Source: Isoetes taiwanensis (taxonomy: Eukaryota; Streptophyta; Lycopodiopsida; Isoetales; Isoetaceae). From it: a DNA stretch of 64,000 nucleotides. Positions 54,853 through 64,000 of the stretch are shown in pieces (the first letter of the stretch is position 1; each line of letters starts with the position of its first letter). The translations under genes and the position numbers were made by a program. The DNA lies in contig JAJEKV010000061.1 of NCBI GenBank assembly GCA_021234155.1, forward strand, positions 3,123,950 to 3,187,949. Reading direction: 5' to 3'. The notes beneath the pieces were generated by a model. The model made no database searches. It saw nothing but the letters and a program-made list of their open reading frames with translations, and had not been told where the DNA came from.

Positions 54853-55696
54853 TGCGTCCCGTGGGTGTGGCTTTGTTGATCAAATAAAGAAGAGCTTGAT
54901 GATCAACGAAGAACTTGATCTGGCTTCCCAGCAAATAATGTCGGAAACGTTGGACACAAAAGACTAAGCCCAAGGCTTCCCGTTCCGTGACAGAATAGTT
55001 GCGCTCAGCAGGATTTAGTTTCCGGCTGGCATAGCGGATTGGTTTATCCGTGGTTTCATCATAGGCCTGAGAGAGAACAGCACCAATGGCAAAAGCAGAG
55101 ACGTCAACATGAACGTGGAAGGGCTTGTCCCATTGAGGAGGAACAAGTACCGGGGCCTGAGTAAGTAACAGTTTCAACTTCTGAAAAGCAGCTTCCGCTT
55201 GGGAATTCCAAGCCCAAGTGGATTCATCCCCCGTGAGTTTATGAATGGGGTCAGCTATAGCTGCAAGTCCAGGAATGAAGGTGGAATAGTAATTTACCTT
55301 ACCCAGGAAAGAGCGTGTCTCTTTGATATTAGAGGGTGCTTGAGCTTTCAGTACACAACTGATTTTAGCGGGATCCGTGGTGATGCTTTCTTTACTGACC
55401 ACATGACCCAACAGAACTCCTGAGGTGACGCAGAAAGTGCACTTCTCAGGATTGAGACTAATGCCAGATTCATCACATTTTTGAAAGACAAGCTCCAATT
55501 TGTCCAAGTGATCATCCATGGAGCTGTAGGCAGAAAAATCATCTTGGAAGATCTGAAGAAAATGTTTGAGAGCAATGACGATGGGGCTCACCCATTCAGA
55601 ATGTTTGACCTCATAAATCAGGCCAGCAGCCAAGAGTTTGTCAATTTCAGCCTTGACGCGGTCACGGTAATTTGGGTTGAGCCTGTACTGTCGTTG
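54578..55696 (-). pseudogene. Reverse transcriptase and RNase H with internal deletion
   Basis: The frame starts after a TAG at 55697-55699 with QYRLNPNYRDRV and AAGLIYEVKHSEWVSPIVI, the entry to Ty3 reverse transcriptase. At about 55561 it jumps straight to FLQIFQDDFSAYS, which holds the FxDD motif (motif C). Roughly 110-120 residues that normally lie between, including the motif A Asp, are missing in frame. The connection and RNase H follow: FHVHVDVSAFAIGAVLSQ, YSVTEREALGLVF and FFVDHQALLYL, with conserved Asp and Glu. The polymerase cannot work, so this copy depends on another. Confidence 0.85.
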
Positions 55697-55699
55697 CTA

Positions 55700-56900
55700 G
55701 ATTGGGTGTGCATCAGGTTTGGTAGGAATGGTGAGTTCCCCCAATTCTTTTTTGATACCTCGAAGGTCTTTGTAGCTCCAAGCAAAGATATGTTTGAATT
55801 TCTTGAACAGCGTCACAGCGCGTGCTTTATAGGGCGGTGGAAGGTTAGCTGCTAAGCGGACTGGTTGATTGTTTCCAATGTCCACGATTTCCACGGCTGG
55901 AGTTTGAATGTGAGGAACAACCTCAGTGTCCTGAACCTGATGAGCAGGAGGCTGAAGCATGCGGGAGGAGCAGCATTTTGCGTCGTGAAGAAAAGAGGCT
56001 GCTGAGCGTCATCAAGCAAGGGTTGCTTCATGACTGCATTAACATCAACTGTCTCTGAAGAAGAAAGTGGGTCAGAAAAATGATCAAGTCGTTGAATGCG
56101 ATTGCAGGAAGCCAGGTAAGGGTCCAAAAGAGCGGCCACAGCCTGGTCCTGATCGAGCGTCATGTCACCCCAAGGATCAGCATACTCAGGATAAGATGAG
56201 AGAGGAAGACCCGCTGGAGGTGCTTGAACCTGATAAATATTTTGTGCTTCTTCAGAGTCGGTGTCAGAGATGGAAGGTTCCGCATTCGCGACAGAGATCA
56301 ATTGGCCAGTTTCCAGATCCATTGTGGCATTGAGATGGCCATCGGTGATAACAAGTTGGTCCGTGGCCCAGTAATGAATACTCTTGGCCTGTCGGAGAAA
56401 AGGTCTTCCAACCAGCATTTCATAGTCACCAGGATCTTCTCCAGCTTTCCAAACACCAAATTCCAAGGGGAATTTGAGATCACCAATGCTGATATGGAGA
56501 AGAGGAGTGACGCCTTGAGGACGCGTGATATGGCCATTCGCCAACTTGATATCATAAGGGGCACGGTACAATTGTTGAGTTTATCAGTAATGAGATTGAC
56601 GGCACTACCACCATCAATTTGGACATGATTGATATGTTGATTGCCCACCGTGGCATGCACCGTGGGTGTTGAAGTTGCAACAGCTCCAACCAGAACCGTG
56701 GGAAGAGGTAACTGATCTTTGAGAGCCGGACAGAGTTTCAAAATGGTGGCCAGGCTCAAAGAAATCTTGATCTTGGCAAGTTCTTCCTGAAGTTCCAAGG
56801 GGACATGTGAAAAGGGGTCCGCAGGGTCCAATGGGGCTGGGGACTGTGGTAAAGAAGCAGAGACTTCTTTGAGAAGTTCAACCTCAGCAGCGATATTTGG
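55700..56900 (-). pseudogene. Aspartic protease and pol N-terminus
   Basis: The protease active site reads HVQIDGGSAVNLI (about 56640-56600), with DGGS where DSGA or DTGA is usual; DGGS is known in some plant Ty3 lineages. The flap-side region follows in another frame (56571-55852; LLHISIGDLKFPLEF, EMLVGRPFL). The pol N-terminus with FAWSYKDLRGIKKEL is in a third frame (55960-55700). Frameshifts lie near 56590 and 55900, with a TAG at 55697. The enzyme would cut the polyprotein. Confidence 0.75.
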
Positions 56901-58948
56901 ATATGGCTGAGAGCGTGCACTGGTGGATGATGACGGTGCTGCCTGACGCTGCTGAGCCCGGGTGGTGGCGTGAACATTGGCCAAGGTTCGACCTTCCGCA
57001 GCCTGCATGAGTTTCAGAATACTTTGTCTCACTTTAGGCATGACGTGAGGCATAAGTTTGTCAAGATCAGGTGCGAAGTGAACTTTTTTGTCATCCTCAT
57101 GAGGGACGGTTTCCACAGCAAAAGCGGGTTGCGTGTCGTGCGGAATGATAGTCAAAGGGCGTGAAGCCTGAGTGTGACACGCAACGAGACCAACCCAGTT
57201 AGACTGCTGGATAGGAGGGTTGAGAGCCTGATAAATCTCCTCCTGAGCTTGTTGATCCATAGGATTGGAAGTAGACGCAGCTTGCTGAGGTCGCTGTTGT
57301 TGAGGCGGTCGAGGAGGCTTTCTCAAAACAGGACGAGGGCCCTGTTGACCGTTGGCCACCCAGAGTTGATAAGCCGTGAGACGGACAGAAGCTGGTTGAT
57401 TTGAACCCGGAAGTTGAACTTGAACTTGAGGAAGCTGAGGACACGCCGTGGTGGTGTGACCCCATTCATGACAATGATAACACTGAGCCTTTGAAGGATC
57501 AAAGGGAGGACGATTGCCTTGTCCCCGTGGCTGCTGAGATTGCTGTGTTTGTTGATACTGCTGCGGTTGTTGATTTTGATATTGCGGAGGCTGATATGAC
57601 TGCTGTTGTTGAGGGGTGGTCTGGACTTGAAAGACCATTTTATTGCGAAAAGGTGTAGGATGAGAACGAGTGCATTCTTCCGTGGCGTGATTGCACATAT
57701 TGCATCTTTTACAATGAGGAGGTCCATTGGAGGAGTTGCATTCATTTGCCAGATGACCTTGATATTGACAAATAGTACACCAGATGTGAGCGCATTGTAG
57801 ATTTGCTTGCTGAGGTTGAACAGAGTTCTGAGGAACCATGACGGGGGGCATGAAAGGGAGTTCCTGGAGAGCAACACCCCTAGAAGAAACATTGACCGAG
57901 TGATTTACCAATTCAATGGCCTGCTCCAAAGATTTGGGACGTGGCTTTGCGTGGGGTACTCTTGGAGTTTACTGACGAGAATGTGAAGACGGTCCGCAAA
58001 ATCCCTGGCTGACTCCATGGGCTCTTGTTGAAGGTCGTTGAGTTGCTTGAGGAGTAACTGATCATCGTCCGTGGTGCCATAATGAGATAGAAAGGCAGTT
58101 TTCATTTCTTGCCAACTCTGTTTTCAATGACTTTTGTTGGCCATTAACCACTGATGAGGGGCGCCTCGGAGCGTGGTCGAAAAGATATGAAATTTAAGTT
58201 GGGGCTGAGCATGACCATTCAGAATGGCCAAAGCTTCAAATTCCTCCATGTGTGCCGAAGCACTTTGATCCAGAGGTTTGCCTTTAGTGTTGCCAAAAGT
58301 GGGATAAGTCAGCTTCAAATTATGAGAGGGCGATGAAGGCGGAACGGGTGCATAGATAGGTGGATTTGGTGGAGGATATGCAGAAGCATAGAGAGGTGGG
58401 ACAGTCTGAGACTGAGAGCAAGGGGGTGGAACCGAAAAAACATGTGGTCCAGCAAAAGCAACATCTGGTGGGGAAGGGCCTTGGGAGCCATCCTCATTAG
58501 GCTTGAGATCAGTGGTTTGGTAAACAGGAAGAGCATGGTGAAAATATGGAGAAGACTGATAGTCGTGAATGTGGGTAGGGCCAAAAGACACTTGATGGTA
58601 GCCCATCCCACCAGGAGGTGAAGAAGGTTGTGACGGAAGAGGGGTGTGACCTGAAGGGATATTGATATAGGTGCTGTCAGGAGTCTGGAAATAGTGAGGC
58701 GTGGGCTGAACAGGGGTATGTTGTGGAGATTGTGGTTGGGAACAATGACGACACACAGGGGGAGACCCTGGTCGAGAATGAGCACGAGGGGTAGGAGGTG
58801 CCGACTGAGCTCGTGAGCGGATACGACCTCCCTCAATGTCATAAGCAGTGTCATACATATCCCGAACAGCCTCGCGTCGTTGATGACGCTCCAGACGAGC
58901 CGTCGTTTGGCAAAGAAGTTCTTCAGGAGTGAAACCTCGAGCAGACAT
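56900..58948 (-). pseudogene. Gag with three zinc knuckles
   Basis: ATG at 58948 (MSARGFTPEELL) opens a Pro/Ser/His-rich N-terminus. The conserved capsid region HQWLMANKS is stopped by TGA at 58124-58126, where the related fragment at 13-216 keeps TGG. The frame continues to 57905, then needs a one-base shift into the 57929 frame. Three CCHC knuckles follow: CTICQYQGHLANEC (about 57780), CKRCNMCNHATEEC (about 57715) and CYHCHEWGHTTTAC (about 57475). Next come a Gln-rich stretch and the protease. Gag packages the element RNA. The stop and frameshift inactivate this copy. Confidence 0.85.
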
Positions 58949-58983
58949 GATGGAAGAAAGATCAGACCCGGCAGCGGCGACAG
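58949..58983 (-). promoter_or_regulatory. Leader and primer-binding site
   Basis: Between gag ATG and the LTR, the minus strand starts C then TGTCGCCGCTGCCGGGTC. Compared with the usual tRNA-Asp-type site (TGGCGCCGTTGCCGGGG) it has about three changes in the first 16 bases. The leader is very short, 35 bp. Confidence 0.5.
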
Positions 58984-59574
58984 TGTTTGGGGTCTGGGTT
59001 CGGGAACTCCTGCAAGACAGCCCTCTGTGAGGACCCTTGGATCTAACAGGAGAATCCGGGGACTATGTCACGCGGGATTTGCAAGAAAAACAAGGAAAAG
59101 GGAAGCGAAAACAAAAGAGAACAATGAGATCACAACAATGAGCTTCCTTGATGTCAATGAAGGTACATGAGCTCTTGCAATAGAGAGAAAACTGAAATGA
59201 GACAAGACTCAAAACTCATCTAAAAACTCATGTGCTAGCTCTACTCATATATATAGTACAATGGCCTTTGGCCCAATATAGACACTCTGACTGATTTCGG
59301 TGCCGACTCCTGGAAGGAGGCCTGATTTGCAGGAATGCTGGCGGTGCCTCTTGAAAAGCCTGAAATCACGCTGACGCTGACGCGGGCGGTGACGGGCCGT
59401 CACTTGTCTGAGTGCCGCCTCTTGTTGACGCCAGGCGTGGTCTTTGTCTGCGTGGTCTGCTTGGTCTTCTGCTGAGCCTTTGACGACTGACCCGCGCCTG
59501 GTTGTGGATCCTTGGCCTTGACCTGGTCCGTCGTATGCATGAATAGTCCTGTACCAGGAGGCACAGGACTAACA
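58984..59574 (-). repeat. 5' LTR with promoter
   Basis: 591 bp. The minus-strand TATA box lies at about 59255-59246 (ATATATAT), some 320 bp from the LTR start, so transcription would begin near 59220 and run leftwards. Confidence 0.95.
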
Positions 59575-59579
59575 ATTAC

Positions 59580-60616
59580 CTCATATGTGTATCCAGATTT
59601 GACATCCTCACATATCCGATCACCCTAATATAGGCTATGACAATGACTATGAACCCGTTTTGAGTAGCAACAGGCACCAACGGCTTTGTCTTCCAATGTA
59701 AGTTGCTCCAGAAGAATTTTTAAAGCTGTCTGAAGCCTTTTATGTTGCCCTTCACTAGAAGGCCTTTGCACTGGTAGGAAAAACAATAAATGGCAAGTTA
59801 AGCCAACATCAACAACCGCATTCAATTTTTATGATAAGGGCATCAGCCACATATTGCCATATTCCTCATATCCAATTTTATAAAAAAGCAAAGCGTATAA
59901 TTTCATTTTTAACTGAGATTATAACGCATCAAACATTAGTACCGGTCATAGTTATGCGGGCTTTTATCGATTGTATAAATTCGGCATAGGAGTTAAATAT
60001 GCCCATATATTCGACAAAGCATCTCCTGGTTTTATGAATAACCCGAATTCTTCCCGGACATAGAATAGCCACATGCCATTACAATGCCATTGTACGTAAT
60101 TTGATCCGTCCATGCACATATAATCAAATCAGTAGGGTATCGATTCATCATACCTCTTAATAATTTAATGCCTAGTTTTGCATAGAAACTAGGTATCCTT
60201 TTCACTAGTTTCGCACCCAAGCTCATGTATAATACGGTGAGCCTAGAAACCATACTATTTTGAATGAAAGCCCCAATTATAAGTCGTTAACTTATATTGA
60301 AGTATAATTTCAACCAAGCTTAGACTAACCCGATTGATGTCGCTCCTTGATTTTATTGTTTGCCTTTAATGTGTAGTAGTGGTATATCATGCACCATTCA
60401 AAAATTCATCTCCCTTCTTATTTGATAGGAAGAATGCCAAAGATTCTTCCCGCATAAAGGCATAAAAGGACATAAAGGCAGCTTTTTACAACACCGCATA
60501 TCTGCCTGGCCTCTACAACAAATAGCAAATAGCCATTTTCAAAACATCTTTCTAGAACACTATCATTCTTGTCGGTGAATTTTTGTCGATTGAAGCTCGA
60601 AACTTGCAAAGGCTTC
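59580..60616. other. Probable continuation of the CACTA interior, no clear gene
   Basis: The minus strand at about 59780-59640 reads QRPSSEGQHKRLQTALKILL, which looks like an exon following a CTACCAG acceptor, but its family is unknown. The rest is AT-rich without a recognisable frame. Confidence 0.3.
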
Positions 60617-60880
60617 ACATTCTAGAAGTTGAAAAGCAAGTTTGCTAACGATAAATAAATAAATACCGAATCGAGTTTCGGATAAGTCATTGATATTGTG
60701 CTTTAGCACTAAACAAGTAGCAACAAAGGAACCGTATCCTAGTGCATAACATTCTAGAAGTTGAAAAGCAAGTTTGCTAACGATAAATAAATAAATAAAT
60801 ACCGAATCGAGTTTCGGATAAGTCATTGATATTGTGCTTTAGCACGTAACAAATAGCAACCAAGGAACCGTTCTTGGAGG
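60617..60880. repeat. 132-bp tandem duplication
   Basis: Copies start at 60617 and 60749 with ACATTCTAGAAGTTGAAAAG. They differ by one extra AAAT-type unit in the (AAAT)n run and a few bases at the end. Confidence 0.9.
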
Positions 60881-61868
60881 AGAGCTTATCCTAGCGCATA
60901 AAATAGCCAATGCACAGTTGCTACCCGAGACCCGAAAGCCGGTGTACACCGGGCAAATGTTCACGCCATCCGTAGTGTAGGCACTTAGAGCTTGATGTAG
61001 AGAGCTCCGGTATAGGCATCCAAATAAAGCAGGATGTGCTAATGTGTGCCACAAGAAAGCTATATTCGAACTTCATAGCCTAGCAAGCAACACAATGGTG
61101 AGCACATGTAATATAAACTAAATAAAATGTGACAAAAGCTTACCAAGTTTGAAGCTTTTATACACCAAATTTCGGTCATATTTCTGCATTCATGATTCTC
61201 AAAAACCTTAAAGATCCTTGCGGATATCTCTGCTAGTATGAGAAAAGGACACAAGGCGACTTTAGAATAACCACGATCTCTCGAGTGACCTCAACAAAGA
61301 AAAAAGCAATTGGACCATTTTCAAGACATCCTTTTAGATCCGTGTCTTGCCAAAAAGTGTCGACTCATTTTATCCGTGAAATATGGCAAACCCATTATTA
61401 TCCGGGGAACATGGCGGAATTAACAACAACGTCAAACATCAAGGCATATTAGCATAACACGCCTATTAGCAAAAGCGGATTCGTATGGATTATACCTTGA
61501 GTATAACCAAGTCAGCCAACAAGGCTGGCCATGGCGACCTTGGCATGGCCATTTTGAGGCAAAACTCCGGTTGATAGTGCCATACTTTCGGCATTGAGCG
61601 GTGTTATGTAGTCAGATCATCCCGGAAGACCTAATGGCAACAAATCCGGCCGTAAGGTATATCCGAAACAGATATTTTAAGCCATTGCCCAAAATAAAAC
61701 CGAAAAAAGCATCTATGCCCTTGTATTTTCGATACATCTCGGTAATAGGGTGTGCAACGAACAAATCGGCGGATAAAGGCAGAATCTGGGAAATAAACAT
61801 GGCCGGACCTGCTGCGACCAAATTTTCTGACTTTTTGATTTTTGTTCTTCTATTTTTGATACATCACA
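60881..61868. other. Intergenic, no gene seen
   Basis: No recognisable coding sequence. The 61600-61800 frames on both strands look spurious. Confidence 0.4.
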
Positions 61869-62092
61869 GCCCCAGCACCATCGACATCGAGAGGAAAAGT
61901 CGCCATTCCGGCATGTGGAACGCGGGCAAGCATTCTCCCCAACGCGCCAATACACGCTGGAATTTCCCTTAATTTTCTGTGACCGTCGATTAAATCTAAC
62001 GATGGAAAGTGCATCCACGTGGAAAAAAGTTCTAGTTGGCAACAACGTGGACACTCTAGAATTGCTTCAAAGTGTCCACTTGCGTTTGTGCA
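61869..62092. repeat. Second copy of the 223-bp exon/promoter unit
   Basis: Matches 47699-47921 on the same strand. On the minus strand it keeps the ATG (62014) and about 48 codons of the candidate first exon, then runs into unrelated sequence (ending VMYQK). On the right it diverges after TTTGTGC and runs into a 30-base A tract (62101-62130). Confidence 0.9.
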
Positions 62093-62098
62093 AACGTG

Positions 62099-62100
<2 letters not shown>

Positions 62101-62130
<30 letters not shown>
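62101..62130. repeat. Poly(A) tract
   Basis: About 30 A, eight bases after the end of the duplicated unit. It could mark a retroposition product or be a plain homopolymer; no matching target duplication was found. Confidence 0.7.
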
Positions 62131-62134
<4 letters not shown>

Positions 62135-64000
62135 GAAGTAGCATATTTTAAATTTTAATCACCATGATGTTTTGAACTTAACCCCTAAAATTGCCATTTC
62201 AAGTGGTTGATATGTTGACCCAGTGTTACTTTTTTTTTTTAGGGGGGCTAAAATAGCACATTTCAATTTGTAATCACCATGAATTTTTGGACTTAACCTC
62301 TAAAAAAGCCATCTCAAATAGTTTAAATATTTTTTAGAAGGGATATGCAACCTTGTTTTAAGCCCAATCTGTATTGTACTATAACTAAATTTTGTCACTT
62401 TCAAATATTGTTACACACACTTAGTGAAATAATGTACAACAAAATTTTATCATGTTCTAATATTCTCACACATTAAATATTATTTAGCCAACTATACACA
62501 ATTGATATGATGCATACAATACACCACAAACGCTGAACAACACAATGAGCACCATAAACGCCACCACACTAAGCACCGTAATTAAGAAAGCGTGAACAAC
62601 ATCAAAGTTAAAAAAGTAACATGGGATTCCTCCATATAGTGGGCAGCATGCTCTTTTATATTTCTCTCCAATCTCCTAGTTCTAACATGCTTTGTATTAA
62701 GAGACACTCTTATGTTCTCAATCCAAAAATTTTGAATCTTTTCTATTTGTTCATCTGGTATTGCATCGACACTTTCAGCTCTCTTACAAGAAACCCGTTT
62801 CCCTTGGCATTATACATACTTGAGGTTCTAGATAAACAGCTGCAATTACTGAGCCCTCAGTAGTCATTATCTCTACTTGTCTAGTATCATCATTACTGCA
62901 AAGGTTTTTCCCTTGAAAACCTTTCGAGGCAGGGGTTTTTTAATCCTAGTAGTAATGATTGTACTAGCCCATTGTATGGGTCCCATGACCTATTGGTCTC
63001 CGTGGACGTTAAAAAAACTATTCTATTCTATTCTATTCTATTCCTCTATTGTAATCAATCTTTGCCCTCTTGCTTTTTGCCTTTTATAGATTTCTTGGAT
63101 AAACACCTAATACCTTTTCAAGGTCCTCTACACCCTTGGTATAGACATTACAAGACAACTATTCTTGGTTGCTAGGTAGCCATTGCTAGTAGAGAACTTC
63201 ATATTACATAGAGTCTCTGATGCTCCTCATCACAATGCTCATGGCTTTCAGATCCTTTAATTCTTGATCTATAAATTTCTCCAATGTTTTATCCCTCAAG
63301 AATTCAAGTAAAATCTCTTTCCTCATGCTATCCTCAATTTTTTCATCTGTCCGTGGAAAGATATTTAGAAATTGAGAACAATAACATGTTTAGTGCTTGC
63401 ACTTCTTGATGAATCGGATCCTTTAACAAATTTTGCAAGCTCCATTATTTCCTCTGTTCTTCTTTTCCTCTAGCATCTTTTCTTCAACATTTCTTTGTTC
63501 GTGGTTTTAGTTTGTTTTCTTCTATCTGAAATGCCTATTTATGAATGGATTAGCTCATTCACGTCCATACCCACAGTGAATTAGAGCCCCCAAAAAAAAA
63601 AAAAAAAGAAAAAGAAAAAGAAAAAGAAAAATTGGACTCCATTTTTATGCACACAAAAGAGGCAGCTGCGGAACTACCATTTAGGGGGGCGAGGGGCAGC
63701 CGAATTGAGATACCACAACGTGCTTTTATCCAACTATTATCCATGGTCAAATCATTCAAATTTTATAGCATTGTTTCCTTAGCTTTTGTCTGCCATATCT
63801 CTAATAGCGCAACTTCAAAAGATATTGTGGTCATGTATGATTTCAGCAATGCCAGGAAGCTTTCATGTGCTACACATAGCAATACAGCTACTTTTGAATC
63901 TTATTCTTGAATCTAAAGATTCCAGACTGAACCCATTCCCGTTCCTCATGCTTAAATGTGCCAAAGATTCAGTAGTTGTGGATGTGAAAGTGGCTGATCT
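62131..64000. other. Intergenic, simple repeats, no gene seen
   Basis: Includes (TTCTA)n at 63020-63042 and (AAAAAG)n at 63605-63632. The 63632-63910 frame (92 codons) has no recognisable domain. Confidence 0.45.

Larger units (their letters stand above)
48818..59574 (-). mobile_element. Complete Ty3-type LTR retrotransposon (10,757 bp)
   Basis: LTRs at 48818-49407 and 58984-59574 flank a minus-strand gag-protease-RT-RNaseH-integrase order. The 5-bp target duplication ATTAC is perfect (48813-48817 and 59575-59579). The primer-binding site beside the right LTR reads TGTCGCCGCTGCCGGGTC on the minus strand, one base from the LTR, resembling a tRNA-Asp-type site with a few mismatches. The polypurine tract TTGGTGGGGGGGAG (49421-49408, minus) abuts the left LTR. 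An extra region of about 4 kb follows integrase. Its lineage is not settled: the DGGS protease and the extra ORF recall the Tat/Athila-side of Ty3 elements. By eye the LTRs differ by nine transitions and one indel, so insertion was fairly recent. Gag-pol is broken, so this copy is not autonomous. Confidence 0.95.

Noticed and set aside
57174-58336. Plus-strand open frames opposite gag
   Set aside because: They are antisense shadows of the Gln/Pro-rich gag and lack independent coding signs.

Overview
The window looks like nuclear DNA of a land plant with a large, repeat-rich genome. The evidence is an LTR primer-binding site that exactly matches plant initiator-methionine tRNA (TGGTATCAGAGC), hAT, CACTA, Ty3-type and L1-type LINE elements of plant form, GT-AG introns, and TTTAGGG-type short motifs. 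The transposon families, large intergenic spaces and absence of any intact recognisable housekeeping gene fit a non-flowering plant (fern, lycophyte, bryophyte or gymnosperm) better than a compact flowering-plant genome, but that placement is only a guess.

Layout. 1-1524: the 5' end of a minus-strand Ty3-type element (gag fragment, primer-binding site, LTR) running off the left edge. 1525-3195: a long imperfect palindrome built from two opposed Ty3 3' ends. 3722-6934: decayed plus-strand gene pieces (coiled-coil/RING-like, acidic nuclear-type, FCP1/NIF-like phosphatase). 6960-8416: satellite-like arrays. 12461-16161: an L1-type LINE with an inverted 5' part and a poly(A) tail. 16846-17266: a 421-bp TRIM. 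17640-31340: a decayed chromodomain-type Ty3 element split by a 10.56-kb hAT transposon (18413-28973) with 13-bp terminal inverted repeats and a perfect 8-bp target duplication. 31341-43100: mostly non-coding repeats, a foldback, simple-sequence DNA, a cysteine-rich gene fragment and a 229-bp retroposed insert with perfect 17-bp target duplications. 44189-45746: a minus-strand GIY-YIG nuclease gene whose three exons join in phase. 46941-47844: pieces of another minus-strand gene; its 5' part is copied at 61869-62092. 48027 onwards: one CACTA terminus, interrupted by a complete 10.76-kb Ty3 element (48818-59574) with 590-bp LTRs and target duplication ATTAC. 59580-64000: mainly non-coding sequence with small tandem duplications.

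The most interesting part is the hAT element. Besides a minus-strand transposase (BED finger, DUF659, C-terminal dimerisation domain) it carries plus-strand cargo (a protein with a kinase-like catalytic loop and one with a coiled coil plus RING-like finger). Between the convergent gene sets lies a 1.66-kb cluster of eight imperfect hairpins of 110-175 nt resembling a small-RNA precursor cluster. The second point is the apparently intact, spliced GIY-YIG gene. The third is the long Ty3 element, which carries an extra sense ORF after integrase (two TAG stops) and, between them, an antisense, TATA-preceded six-cysteine ORF. Nearly all recognisable transposon genes here are broken; the integrase ORF of the long Ty3 element and the GIY-YIG gene are the clearest exceptions.
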